Origin: Oceanitalea sp047302425
GTDB lineage: Bacteria > Actinomycetota > Actinomycetes > Actinomycetales > Actinomycetaceae
Assembly: GCF_047302425.1 (NCBI RefSeq)
Contig: NZ_CP154855.1
Coordinates: 558,001 to 622,000, forward strand
Length of the DNA: 64,000 nucleotides
Reading direction: 5' to 3'
The notes below the pieces were generated by a model that worked only from the letters and a program-made list of their open reading frames with translations, did not search any database and had not been told where the DNA came from. The translations under genes and the position numbers were made by a program. This document shows, one piece after another, positions 39,301-46,473 of this stretch; position 1 is the stretch's first letter, and each line of letters begins with the position of its first letter.

Positions 39301-41347
39301 GAGCGGCGCGGCCGACGTCATCGTCGCGTCCTTCCACGAGGGTGCACCGGCCGGCTCCGGCTCGACGCTGGAGGAGCAGGTCGCCACGAGCGAGGTCTTC
39401 GCGGGCATCGTCAACGGCACCAGCGCGGACGTGGACGTCATCTTCAACGGCCACACCCACGAGGTCTACGCATGGGACGGCCCGGTGCCCGGGACCGACG
39501 GTGCCGCGCTGCGGCCCGTCATCCAGGGCGAGAGCTACGGCACGTACATCTCCCAGGTCGTCCTCACCGTCGACCCCGAGAGCAACGAGGTCGTCGACTA
39601 CGAGCAGCGGAACGTGCCCATGACCACGGTGCACTACGAGGAGCTGGTCGAGACCTACCCGCGGGTCGAGGAGGTCCAGACGATCCTCGACGCCGCGCTC
39701 GCCGAGGCCGAGGAGATCGGCAGCGTCGTCGTCGGCGCGGTGAGCGACGACATCACGACGGCGCACACGACGAACGCCGCGGGCGAGCTCGTCCGCGACG
39801 ACCGGACGAGGGAGTCCACGCTGGGCAACCTCGTCGCCAACGTCCTGCGGGACAAGCTGAGCGAGGAGCGTCTGGGTGCCGCGGAGATCGGCGTGGTGAA
39901 CCCCGGTGGGCTGCGCGCCGAGCTGCTCCTCGGCGAGAACGGCGAGATCACCTTCGCCGAGGCCAACGCCGTGCTGCCCTTCGTCAACAACCTCTGGACG
40001 GTGACCCTGACGGGCGAGCAGTTCGTCACCATGCTCGAGCAGCAGTGGCAGCCCTCGACGGCGTCCAACCCCTTCCTGCACCTCGGTCTGTCGGACAACG
40101 TGTCCTACACCCTGGACCCGGATGCCGAGCCCGGGGAACGGATCACCTCGGTGACGATCGACGGCGCCCCGATCGACCCGGCTGCCGAGTACCGGATCGG
40201 CACCTTCTCCTTCCTCGCGCAGGGCGGTGACAACTTCACGGTCTTCCGTGAGGCCACCGACGTGCAGGACACGGGCCTCGTCGACCGGGACGCCTGGATC
40301 GAGTACATCGAGGCGAACTCGCCACTCTCCCCGGACTTCGCCCGCCGGTCCACGGTGGTGACGCCGCTGCCCTCCGAGCTGACGGCCGGCCAGCGGGTCT
40401 CCTTCGAGGTCAGCCGGCTGGACCTCACCTCACTCGGCAGCCCGGAGAACACCGAGCTCGCCGTCTACCTCGTCGGCGCGGACGGTGAGCGGGGTGCGCC
40501 CGTGCACACCGCGCCCGTCACCGACGGCGCGGCCACCGTGACCTTCACCGTGCCGGCCGGCTTGGACGGGGAGTACACGCTGGAGATGGAGGCCGCACCC
40601 ACCGGCACGACCATCCGGGTGCCCGTCACGGTCGAGGGGGTGCCCGGCCCCGCCCCGGAGCCCCGCTACGGCTTCTTCCTCACCAACGGGTGGGGCGGAG
40701 GCGTGGCCGACCACGCCTTCGTCTACGGACGCTTCACCGACGAGGTGCTCGTCGGTGACTGGGACGGCGACGGGCGCGACAGCATCGCGGTGCGCCGGGG
40801 CAACCAGTTCTTCGTCAGCAATGCCCCGCGGGGTGGCGCCGCGGAGACGACCTTCACCTACGGGCGTCCCGGCGACGCGGTCCTCGTCGGCGACTGGGAC
40901 GGCGACGGCGAGGACACCCTCGCGGTCCGCCGCGGCAGGGAGCTCCACGTAAAGAACAGCCTGGTGGGCGGCCCGGCCGACCGCGTCGTCGCCTACGGGC
41001 GTCCCGACGACGAGGTGCTCGTCGGTGACTGGGACGGCAACGGCCGCGACACCTTCGCCGTGCGGCGCGGGACGACGTTCTACGTGAAGAACACGATCGC
41101 CGGCGGTACCGCCGACATCTCCTTCGCCTACGGCCGCCTCGGCGACGAGGTCCTCGTCGGCGACTGGGACGGCGACGGCGAGGACGCCTTCGCCGTGCGC
41201 CGCGGGCGGACCTACTACGTCAACAACGCCCTGCGGGGCGGGGAGGCGTCGCGGGTCATGGCCTACGGCCGGGAGACCGACGAGGCCTTCGCCGGTGACT
41301 GGGACGGGGACGGCAGGGACACGATCGGCCTGCGCCGAGTGCCGTAG
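36359..41347 (+). CDS. Secreted ExeM/NucH-type nuclease fused to 5'-nucleotidase with C-terminal repeats
   Basis: A 1662-residue multidomain exoprotein. A basic N-terminus and a hydrophobic core (GVAAVGAVSLVLTPLVAVTP) form a signal peptide of about 37 residues. Domain order: lamin-tail-like domain (45-190); an OB-like region (190-440); an ExeM-type endonuclease/exonuclease/phosphatase domain (about 464-800: TIASFNVLNYF, VVALEEIEN, NHFKSKG, LLGDFNSYTQEDP, SSDHDPV); a metallophosphatase 5'-nucleotidase domain (about 802-1120: LLAFNDFHGRLND, SSGDNIGAS, VGNHEFDAG, FNGHTHEVY) with its C-terminal substrate domain (to about 1320); a linker; and five 45-residue repeats. It would degrade extracellular DNA and dephosphorylate the nucleotides. 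GTG 36359 has AAGGAG six bases upstream. No sortase motif or membrane anchor is seen at the C-terminus. Confidence 0.92.
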   Translation: MSRVPRRSTTRSRGGVAAVGAVSLVLTPLVAVTPAAALMSDGPVFISEIHYDNAGDDVGEAIEVQAPAGADLTGWQIVLYNGGNGAVYDTKELDGVIDDSGVLVQEYPQNGIQNGEADGVALVDAEGALVEFLSYEGVLTPTAGPAAGVTSTDIGVAQGSNPAGQSLQRLDGEWIGPHPSSFGAVNTAPPPPPEPVDVTIAEIQGSGDTTPYDGLPVTTRGVVTAVYPEGGFNGFYIQTAGTGADLENHSASHGIFVYDPARVVEAQVGTLVEVTGTAGEYFDLTQLTDVTWTVLGEPAEAPKPAAIAFPATDEERERYEGMLVEPQGGYVVTDTYSTNRYGSVGLASGEELLRQPTDVGRPGSPEAQAAVADRDARAVTLDDGSSWDYTDFDNGAHETPLPYLSTESPVRVGAAVTFSEPVILDYRFQWNFQPTTQVTGANDESPATFENTRTAAPEAVGGDTTIASFNVLNYFTTLGTDVACNSTYDDREGNPVTNNRCDPRGAYDAENFERQQAKIVAALTALDADVVALEEIENSRQFNDAGDRDVALGRLVDALNAEAGAPVWAFVPSPSTVPEDEDVIRNAFIYQRDAVTPVGESRILDVPAFDNAREPLAQHFAPVDGEGEVVEGAETFVAITNHFKSKGSGEGEDADQGDGQGASNHSRVLQAQALAAFADELVTELGTENVFLLGDFNSYTQEDPMHVLYDAGYINIAQERTEESTYLFDGLVGSLDHVLGNEAAEGLVTGADIWNINAYEAIALEYSRRNYNVTDLYDESPYRSSDHDPVIVGLDLVQEPDTVDINLLAFNDFHGRLNDYVTNRQTGVVSNATLSFAGTIEELRAEAGEGSTLLLSSGDNIGASLFTSSVQEDKPTIDVLNALDVAVSNVGNHEFDAGFDNLTGQVTDWADFKHLGANVYGPDGEPALPEYDTFEVDGVTVAVIGVVTQETPTLVTPGGIEGLTFGNPVDAVNRVAGELSESGAADVIVASFHEGAPAGSGSTLEEQVATSEVFAGIVNGTSADVDVIFNGHTHEVYAWDGPVPGTDGAALRPVIQGESYGTYISQVVLTVDPESNEVVDYEQRNVPMTTVHYEELVETYPRVEEVQTILDAALAEAEEIGSVVVGAVSDDITTAHTTNAAGELVRDDRTRESTLGNLVANVLRDKLSEERLGAAEIGVVNPGGLRAELLLGENGEITFAEANAVLPFVNNLWTVTLTGEQFVTMLEQQWQPSTASNPFLHLGLSDNVSYTLDPDAEPGERITSVTIDGAPIDPAAEYRIGTFSFLAQGGDNFTVFREATDVQDTGLVDRDAWIEYIEANSPLSPDFARRSTVVTPLPSELTAGQRVSFEVSRLDLTSLGSPENTELAVYLVGADGERGAPVHTAPVTDGAATVTFTVPAGLDGEYTLEMEAAPTGTTIRVPVTVEGVPGPAPEPRYGFFLTNGWGGGVADHAFVYGRFTDEVLVGDWDGDGRDSIAVRRGNQFFVSNAPRGGAAETTFTYGRPGDAVLVGDWDGDGEDTLAVRRGRELHVKNSLVGGPADRVVAYGRPDDEVLVGDWDGNGRDTFAVRRGTTFYVKNTIAGGTADISFAYGRLGDEVLVGDWDGDGEDAFAVRRGRTYYVNNALRGGEASRVMAYGRETDEAFAGDWDGDGRDTIGLRRVP
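40669..41344 (+). repeat. Five in-frame 135-bp (45-residue) repeats
   Basis: The VGDWDGDG core recurs at 40751, 40886, 41021, 41156 and (as AGDWDGDG) 41291, exactly 135 bases apart each time. Each unit reads roughly YGR-x-x-DEVLVGDWDGDG-R/E-D-x-x-AVRRG followed by an F/Y-x-V-x-N strand. The Asp-rich loop resembles FG-GAP/VCBS calcium sites, so the array may form a calcium-bound beta-propeller that holds the enzyme at the cell surface or on polymer. Confidence 0.93.
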
Positions 41348-41358
41348 CCCCAGCACGG

Positions 41359-41394
41359 AGAAAGCCCCCTCGGAACTTCCCGAGGGGGCTTTCT
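41359..41394 (+). terminator. Rho-independent terminator of the nuclease gene
   Basis: Perfect 15-bp arms (41359-41373, 41380-41394) with the loop AACTTC; the right arm ends CTTTCT. It lies 12 bases after the stop and also just beyond tRNA-Phe on the other strand, so it can serve both. Confidence 0.9.
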
Positions 41395-41398
41395 GCTG

Positions 41399-41471
41399 TG
41401 GCTCCGACCGGCGTCGATCCGGTGACCTTTCGATTTTCAGTCGAACGCTCTACCAACTGAGCTACAGAGCC
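41399..41471 (-). tRNA. tRNA-Phe (anticodon GAA)
   Basis: A 73-nt cloverleaf on the minus strand: acceptor GGCTCTG pairs with CGGAGCC, the anticodon loop CTGAAAA contains GAA, and the T-loop is standard. Discriminator A; CCA is not encoded (followed by CAG). Confidence 0.95.
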
Positions 41472-41479
41472 TGGTGAGC

Positions 41480-41511
41480 GAAGGCCCGGCCAGTGTTCTG
41501 ACCGGGCCTTC
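41480..41511 (-). terminator. Hairpin between tRNA-Asp and tRNA-Phe
   Basis: Ten-base perfect arms (41480-41489 and 41502-41511) extended by CAG/CTG after one mismatch. On the minus strand it follows tRNA-Asp and precedes tRNA-Phe, so it may end the first transcript or mark a processing site. Confidence 0.55.
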
Positions 41512-41516
41512 CGCCG

Positions 41517-41590
41517 CGACCCCGACGGGACTTGAACCCGCGACCTCCGCCGTGACAGGGCGGCGCGCTAACCAACTGCGCTACGGGGCC
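41517..41590 (-). tRNA. tRNA-Asp (anticodon GTC)
   Basis: A 74-nt cloverleaf: acceptor GGCCCCG with CGGGGTC, anticodon loop CTGTCAC with GTC, discriminator G as expected for tRNA-Asp. CCA is not encoded. Confidence 0.95.
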
Positions 41591-41624
41591 TTGTGGTAAG
41601 GCTTCCTGCTTGTTCTGCTGTTCG

Positions 41625-41697
41625 TACCCCCAACGGGATTCGAACCCGTGCTACCGCCGTGAAAGGGCGGGGTCCTAGGCCGCTAGACGATGGGGGC
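41625..41697 (-). tRNA. tRNA-Glu (anticodon TTC)
   Basis: A 73-nt cloverleaf: acceptor GCCCCCA with TGGGGGT (G1-T72 wobble, common in this tRNA), anticodon loop CTTTCAC with TTC, discriminator A. CCA is not encoded. First of the Glu-Asp-Phe series on this strand. Confidence 0.95.
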
Positions 41698-41845
41698 CCG
41701 TTCGGACGCCCGTGACGCCGAGGCGCCCCAAGACCTCCATCAGCATAGGGGGAGAAGTGCGCCGGGAGCAAAACGCCTGCGTGTGTCCTGCAGCACGTTG
41801 CCGCGGGGCCTGCTCGGGCGCCGGCCGGTGGGCGATGATGGGCTC

Positions 41846-42205
41846 ATGGTCGAGATGTCCCGCGCCGAGTTCGAGGAGGCCGTGAGCGACGGCCTGGACC
41901 TCGTGCCGCCCGAGCTCACGGCGCAGATGGACAACGTCGTCGTCCTCGTCGAGGACGAGCCGCCCGCCGACGCCGGGGACCCAGACCTGCTGGGCCTCTA
42001 CGAGGGGACCCCGCTCACCGAGCGCGACTCCTGGTGGGCGGCCGGCTCCCTCCCGGACCGCATCACGATCTTCCGCGGCCCCACCCTGCGCATGTGCGAG
42101 AGCGTTGAGGAGGTCGTCGAGGAGGTCGCGGTGACGGTCGTCCACGAGATCGCCCACCACTTCGGCATCGACGACGAGCGTCTCCACGAGCTGGGCTGGG
42201 GCTGA
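41846..42205 (+). CDS. Zincin-like metallopeptidase family protein (DUF1025 type)
   Basis: 119 residues. The C-terminal VVHEIAHHFGIDDERLHELG contains the HExxH zinc motif with a third ligand, as in the short 'minimal' gluzincin-like family often listed as metallopeptidase family protein. The N-terminus (FEEAVSDGLDLVPPEL) packs against it; GLYEGTPLTERDS and PDRITIFRGP are other family blocks. It is cytoplasmic; no substrate is known. ATG 41846 lies six bases after GATGAT and lacks a Shine-Dalgarno, consistent with a leaderless start; ATG 41855 is an alternative. The cation exporter gene begins one base after the stop. Confidence 0.88.
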   Translation: MVEMSRAEFEEAVSDGLDLVPPELTAQMDNVVVLVEDEPPADAGDPDLLGLYEGTPLTERDSWWAAGSLPDRITIFRGPTLRMCESVEEVVEEVAVTVVHEIAHHFGIDDERLHELGWG

Positions 42206-42206
42206 C

Positions 42207-43112
42207 GTGGGCCACGACCACCACACCGCCGGCGCGGGCCACCGCTCACGGCTGCTCGGGGCCTTCCTCGTCACCGCCACCGTCATGGTCGTCGAGGCCG
42301 TCGGTGGGTGGCTGTCCGGCTCGCTCGCGCTCCTGGCCGACGCCGGGCACATGCTCTCGGACACCGCCGCGCTCGGCCTGGCGCTCGCCGCCACGTGGAT
42401 CGCCTCCCGGCCCGCTCGCGGGCGGTGGACCTTTGGCTGGCAGCGGGCCGAGATCCTCGCCGCGCTCGTCAACGGCGTCATCCTGCTCGTCGTCGGCGTC
42501 GTCGTCATCGTCGAGGGGGTCGGGCGGTTCGGGACCGAGCCGGAGATCCGGACCGGCCTCATGGTCGTCGTCGGCGTCGTCGGGCTCATCGCCAACCTCG
42601 TCTCCCTGCGGCTGCTCAGTGGTGGGCGCGGGGAGAGCCTCAACGTGCGCGGCGCCTACCTCGAGGTGCTCGGGGACCTGCTCGGCTCGGTCGCCGTCCT
42701 CGTCGCCGCCGCCGTCATCGCCCTGACCGGGTGGACCCAGGCCGACGCCGTCGCCTCCGTGGCCCTCGGTGCGTTCATCGTCCCGCGCGCACTCCTCCTC
42801 CTGCGGGACGTCGCGCGCGTCCTGCTCGAGGCGGCGCCGGAGGACGTGTCCCTCACCGAGCTGCGCGAGCACATGTGCGAGGTCGAGGGGGTCGTCACCG
42901 TCCACGACCTCCACGCCTGGACCATCACCTCCGGGGTCCCGGTGGTCTCGGCGCACGTCGTCGTCGAGGACGAGGTGCTCGACCCGGACCGGTTCTGCGT
43001 GGTGCTCGACGCGCTCCAGCACTGCCTCGAGGGCCACTTCGACGTCGAGCACTCCACGCTCCAGCTCGAGCCGCGCGGCCACAAGGCGACCGAGGTCCGG
43101 CTCCACGACTGA
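42207..43112 (+). CDS. Cation diffusion facilitator (zinc exporter, CzcD-like)
   Basis: 301 residues with six membrane helices. The His-rich N-terminus GHDHHTAGAGH binds metal, and helix 2 carries ALLADAGHMLSDTAAL with the H-x-x-x-D transport site; the matching helix-5 site is EVLGDLLGSVAVL. The cytoplasmic ferredoxin-like domain follows (VEGVVTVHDLHAWTITSG). CDF proteins export zinc or cobalt in exchange for protons. The GTG start lies one base after the metallopeptidase stop, so the genes are coupled; a zinc link between a metalloenzyme and an exporter is possible but unproven. Confidence 0.93.
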   Translation: MGHDHHTAGAGHRSRLLGAFLVTATVMVVEAVGGWLSGSLALLADAGHMLSDTAALGLALAATWIASRPARGRWTFGWQRAEILAALVNGVILLVVGVVVIVEGVGRFGTEPEIRTGLMVVVGVVGLIANLVSLRLLSGGRGESLNVRGAYLEVLGDLLGSVAVLVAAAVIALTGWTQADAVASVALGAFIVPRALLLLRDVARVLLEAAPEDVSLTELREHMCEVEGVVTVHDLHAWTITSGVPVVSAHVVVEDEVLDPDRFCVVLDALQHCLEGHFDVEHSTLQLEPRGHKATEVRLHD

Positions 43113-43125
43113 CAGCGGCGCGGCA

Positions 43126-43190
43126 TGTCAAGGATGCTTCACGAAAAATGTCAATGACTCTTGACGTTGAGTGTCAAGGTTCCTTAACAT
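43126..43190. promoter_or_regulatory. Promoter and repeat-rich control region of the XRE gene
   Basis: TTGACG (43161-43166) and TAACAT (43185-43190) form a promoter with 18-bp spacing; ATG lies six bases after the -10, so the mRNA is leaderless. TGTCAAGG occurs at 43126 and 43172, and CTTGAC-GTTGAGT-GTCAAG (43160-43178) is a perfect 6-bp inverted repeat overlapping the -35. Autoregulation by the encoded XRE protein is likely. Confidence 0.7.
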
Positions 43191-43196
43191 CGAGCC

Positions 43197-43445
43197 ATGA
43201 GCCCCCGAGCAGTCGCCTCGAGCGGCACGGACAACCCGGTCCGCCGCCGGCGCCGTGAGCAGCGCCTGACGCAGGCCGAGCTCGCGACCGCCGTCGGCGT
43301 GAGCAGGCAGACGGTCATCGCCGTGGAGCAGGGCGACTACGCGCCGTCGGTCTACCTCGCGCTGCGGATCGCCCGCGCGCTCGGTTCCACCGTCGAGCAG
43401 CTGTTCGCCGAGGACGAGAACACCACCACAGGAGAGGCACGATGA
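43197..43445 (+). CDS. XRE-family helix-turn-helix regulator (YozG/PF-type, small)
   Basis: 82 residues. The single HTH domain reads RRREQRLTQAELATAVGVSR (residues 17-36) and continues QTVIAVEQGDYAPSVYLAL, RIARALGSTVEQLF. This matches the short YozG/YgzD-like regulators that sit in two-gene units with a small membrane protein. The start ATG is leaderless, six bases after TAACAT. The stop overlaps the membrane-protein start by ATGA. The regulator most likely represses its own operon through the GTCAAG repeats; the inducing signal is unknown. Confidence 0.9.
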   Translation: MSPRAVASSGTDNPVRRRRREQRLTQAELATAVGVSRQTVIAVEQGDYAPSVYLALRIARALGSTVEQLFAEDENTTTGEAR

Positions 43446-44002
43446 TGAAGAGCACCTACGGCGCACGTGACCGGGCGGCCGACCGCCTGCTCGCCCTGGA
43501 CAGCGCGAGCTACGGCGACGAGCGCGAGCGCGCCGTCTTCATGGAGGCGACGACCTTCGGCTACATGCTGACGATCTACGTCTCCATCGCCGTGGCAGTC
43601 GTCACGGCGGTGCTCGGGCAGCTCCTGCTCCCGGTGGTGCTGCTGCTCCTCATCGGGCTGCAGAGCTGGGCGACGGCCTGGTACGCGGAACGCCGCGGGG
43701 TGAGGATCAGTGACCTCGCCTTCCGCGCCGAGCCCGCCCTCAAGCGGAACGCCGGCCTCATCGTCTTCGGCGGCATGGCCGTCGTCATCGCCGCCCTCGC
43801 CTACACGGTCTTCACCGGCCACGGGCTGCTCGACCTCGGGACCCCCGACCTCGACTCGGGCGCGCTGGCCTCGGGCCTCAGGGGAGGGGTCGTCGGCGGA
43901 GGTGCCGGGCTGCTCATCGCCGCCGTCGGCATGGCCGTCCAGTCCCGCCGCAAGGCGCGCGGCGGCGCACCGGCCGAGGACGAGGTCGACGAGGAGGACT
44001 GA
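43442..44002 (+). CDS. Four-helix membrane protein paired with XRE regulator
   Basis: 186 residues. After a soluble N-terminus with ALDSASYGDERERAVFMEA, two hydrophobic helices (about 40-75, MLTIYVSIAVAVVTAVLGQ and LLLPVVLLLLIGLQSW) are followed by a short loop and two more (about 100-118 and 143-165), then a highly acidic tail AEDEVDEED. The layout resembles the DUF2178-like partner proteins of YozG-type regulators, but I cannot name it securely. GGAGAGG lies five bases before ATG 43442; ATG 43445 is also possible. Operon with the XRE gene; the pair may sense an envelope signal. Confidence 0.75.
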   Translation: MMKSTYGARDRAADRLLALDSASYGDERERAVFMEATTFGYMLTIYVSIAVAVVTAVLGQLLLPVVLLLLIGLQSWATAWYAERRGVRISDLAFRAEPALKRNAGLIVFGGMAVVIAALAYTVFTGHGLLDLGTPDLDSGALASGLRGGVVGGGAGLLIAAVGMAVQSRRKARGGAPAEDEVDEED

Positions 44003-44008
44003 CGACGG

Positions 44009-44062
44009 CGGCCCAGCGGGGCGCGGTGACCTTCAGTCGTCGGTGATCTCCCCGCTGGGCCG
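44009..44062. terminator. 13-bp inverted repeat at the convergent end with surE
   Basis: Perfect 13-bp arms at 44009-44021 and 44050-44062 with a 28-nt loop. The right arm is inside the last codons of surE, so the terminator overlaps coding sequence on the minus strand. Confidence 0.55.
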
Positions 44063-44884
44063 GTCGTCGTTGGCGGTCATCACCGTCCCCGCGCCGACGT
44101 CCACCGTCACCGGTGCCGAGCCGCGGCCCTCGAAGCTCGGCAGGACGGTCTCGCCCGGCTCGTCGTACGGAGCGGTGAGCAGGGTGGCGGTGGCCCAGCC
44201 GCGGGTGAGGAGATCGTGGTCGGAGCCCGGCTCGTCGCGGGCGTCCACGCCGGAGTACGTGAGCATGACGTGGTGCTTGCCCTTCTCCCTCACCCGGGCC
44301 TGGACGGCGCCGAAGCTCGCCAGGCGCGCCGGGCGCAGGCCGCGCAGCTGCTCGACGGGGATGTCGGGGACGTTGACGTTGAGCACGCGCTCCTCGTCCT
44401 CGGGCTGCTCGCGCAGCCAGGCGAAGGCGTGCGTGGTCACCAGGCGGGCGGTTGCCCAGTGCTGGGGGTCGGCGGAGGCGATCGACACCGCCAGCGCCGG
44501 GATCCCCTGGGTGGCCGCCGAGAAGGCGGCGCCCACCGTCCCCGAGTGGAGGGTTGCCCGGCCGGTGTTGGCGCCGAGGTTGACCCCCGACATGACGAGG
44601 TCGGGGCGCTCGCCGAAGGCGCCGTAGGCGGCGACGAAGGCGATGAGGGCGGGGGCGGCCTTGACACCGAAGGAGGGCACGCCGTCGGGCAGACCGGGTG
44701 GGCGGGCGTCGACGAGCGCGAGCCGCCCGTCCACCTCCTGCGAGGTGAGCGAGGCGCTAGCCCCCGAGTACTGCCGGTGCGGCGCGGCGACGACGACGTC
44801 GCAGCCCGCCTCGAGCGCGACCTCGGCGAGGACGACGAGTCCGGGGGACTTGATGCCGTCGTCGTTGGTGATGAGAACGCGCAC
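44033..44884 (-). CDS. surE: 5'/3'-nucleotidase SurE
   Basis: 283 residues. SurE removes phosphate from nucleoside 5'- and 3'-monophosphates (and can act on polyphosphate) in the cytoplasm. Metal ligands are Asp8 and Asp9 in ITNDDG, Ser40 in HRQYSGASAS, and Asn in MSGVNLGANTG near residue 97, followed by HSGTVGAA. The family length is about 250-280. No strong ribosome-binding site is seen ahead of the ATG. It follows the PfkB kinase gene by three bases and so is translated from the same leaderless message. Confidence 0.95.
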   Translation of the reverse strand: MRVLITNDDGIKSPGLVVLAEVALEAGCDVVVAAPHRQYSGASASLTSQEVDGRLALVDARPPGLPDGVPSFGVKAAPALIAFVAAYGAFGERPDLVMSGVNLGANTGRATLHSGTVGAAFSAATQGIPALAVSIASADPQHWATARLVTTHAFAWLREQPEDEERVLNVNVPDIPVEQLRGLRPARLASFGAVQARVREKGKHHVMLTYSGVDARDEPGSDHDLLTRGWATATLLTAPYDEPGETVLPSFEGRGSAPVTVDVGAGTVMTANDDRPSGEITDD

Positions 44885-44887
44885 GGC

Positions 44888-45856
44888 TCAGCCCTCCCCG
44901 CTCTCGGGGACGGTCTCGATGCCGATGCGCCCGGCGAAGCGCTCGATCTGCTCCCGGCGGCCGGTCCCCAGCCCGCGGCGGGTGACGTTGAGCGCGCCCG
45001 CGGCGGCGCCCAGCCGGGCGGCCTCGCCCACGGTGGCGCCCCGGCCGAGCGCGACGGCGACCCCCGCGGTCATCGAGTCGCCCGCGCCGCGGTGGTCGAG
45101 CGGCGTGACGACCGGTCCGACGAGCAGCCGGGTCGACTCCGCCGTGACGAGGAGCGTGGGCTCCCCGGCGCGGGAGATGAGCATCGCCTCCACCCCCTGC
45201 TCCACCAGCCGCCGCCCCGCCGCCTGGAGCTCCTCGACGGAGTCGCCGGTGGTGAGGCCGGCGGCCTGGAGCTCCTCGTGGCTCATCTTGAGGACCGTCG
45301 GCCCTTCGGAGGCGGCTGCCTTCGCGGCGTCACCCGAGAGGTCCGCGACGATCGGCTTGTCCACGCTGCGCACGTCCCGCACCAGCCGGGAGAAGAAGCG
45401 GGCGGGCAGCACCCGGTCCGGCTCGGCGCCGGTGAGGACGAGGACATCGGACTCGAGCGCCTCGACGAGGACGGTGCCGTAGAGGTCGTCGAGCTCGTGG
45501 CGGGTGAGCTGCGGCGGGACCATGTGGGCGAGGGTCGCGCGGTCGCCGCCGCGGCGGTCGTGGACGTAGGCACCGTTGCCGGCGTTGTACGGGACGGCCC
45601 GCACGGTGAGCTTCTCCTCGGAGAGCATGTGGGCCAGCACGGCCCCCACCTCCCCGCCGAAGGGGCCGCACACGGTGACCTCGGCGCCCAGCGAGATCGC
45701 CATCCTCGCCACCCACAGGCCCTGGCCGCCCGGGTGCAGGTGGAGGTCGGCGGAGTGCTCGTACTCCTCGTCCTCGCCCGGCTCCACCTCGACCATGAGC
45801 AGCGGGGTGGGCGCGAGCACGCACAGCCGGGGCCTGAGCACCGCCTGCTGGTCCAT
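44888..45856 (-). CDS. PfkB-family carbohydrate kinase
   Basis: 322 residues of the ribokinase fold, closest in layout to 1-phosphofructokinase/tagatose-6-phosphate kinases. LHPGGQGLWVARMAISLGAE near residue 43 is the N-terminal substrate-binding motif, and LDHRGAGDSMTAGVAVAL near 253 the PfkB signature 2 with the catalytic aspartate. It lacks a long insertion, and the lid is short. ATG 45856 lies six bases after TAGGCT (45863-45868 on this strand), a leaderless start. The sugar substrate cannot be identified; adjacency to surE is not informative. Confidence 0.85.
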   Translation of the reverse strand: MDQQAVLRPRLCVLAPTPLLMVEVEPGEDEEYEHSADLHLHPGGQGLWVARMAISLGAEVTVCGPFGGEVGAVLAHMLSEEKLTVRAVPYNAGNGAYVHDRRGGDRATLAHMVPPQLTRHELDDLYGTVLVEALESDVLVLTGAEPDRVLPARFFSRLVRDVRSVDKPIVADLSGDAAKAAASEGPTVLKMSHEELQAAGLTTGDSVEELQAAGRRLVEQGVEAMLISRAGEPTLLVTAESTRLLVGPVVTPLDHRGAGDSMTAGVAVALGRGATVGEAARLGAAAGALNVTRRGLGTGRREQIERFAGRIGIETVPESGEG

Positions 45857-45907
45857 GGCGAGAGCCTAGGACCGGGCAGGACACGGCGCAGGGGATAGGT
45901 GCACACT

Positions 45908-46441
45908 GTGGCGATGGAGGGAACGGCAGGCCGGACGCGCCGCGCCACGGGGGCCCCACCGGTGCGGGTCCTCGAGGGCCAGGCGGGCAGTGACGCCGCC
46001 GCGCAGGCGATGCGCGCCTACCTCGCCGAGCTCAGCGACCGCATCGACATCGACCCGTCCTTCGCGCAGGCGGCCGACCCCGCCGAGGTCACCCCGCCGC
46101 GCGGGGACTTCATGCTGCTCAGCGAGGTCGCCACGGGCGACGTCGTCGGCTTCGGTGCCGTCCACGTGCTCGAGCCGGGCGTCGTCGAGATCCGCCGCAT
46201 GTGGCTCAAGCCCGACGTCCGCGGCCACGGCCTGGGCAGGTTCCTCCTGTCCTCCCTGGAGAACCGCGCCCGCTCGCTCGGGGGACGGCGGGTGCTGCTC
46301 GGCGTCAACGAGTCGCTCGTCGAGGCCTGCGGGCTCTACGTGGCCGCCGGCTACGAGCCCGTCGAGCCCTACGAGGACAACCCCTATGTGACCCACGTCT
46401 TCGGCAAGCAGCTCGTCGTGCAGTCGGGCACGTCGACGTGA
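45908..46441 (+). CDS. GNAT-family N-acetyltransferase
   Basis: 177 residues. The acetyl-CoA-binding motif A is MWLKPDVRGHGLGRFLLSSLE near residue 100 (R-x-x-G-x-G within it), with the preceding VVEIRRM strand and the later LYVAAGYEPVEPYEDNPY motif B. This ending (AGYEPVEPY) is common in small-molecule acetyltransferases. GTG 45908 follows TAGGTG by six bases; GTG 45899 and ATG 45914 are other in-frame starts. The gene is divergent from the PfkB kinase with just 51 bp between starts. Substrate unknown. Confidence 0.88.
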   Translation: MAMEGTAGRTRRATGAPPVRVLEGQAGSDAAAQAMRAYLAELSDRIDIDPSFAQAADPAEVTPPRGDFMLLSEVATGDVVGFGAVHVLEPGVVEIRRMWLKPDVRGHGLGRFLLSSLENRARSLGGRRVLLGVNESLVEACGLYVAAGYEPVEPYEDNPYVTHVFGKQLVVQSGTST

Positions 46442-46473
46442 CTTCCCGGCCGGAGCAGGCGCAAGATGGAGAC

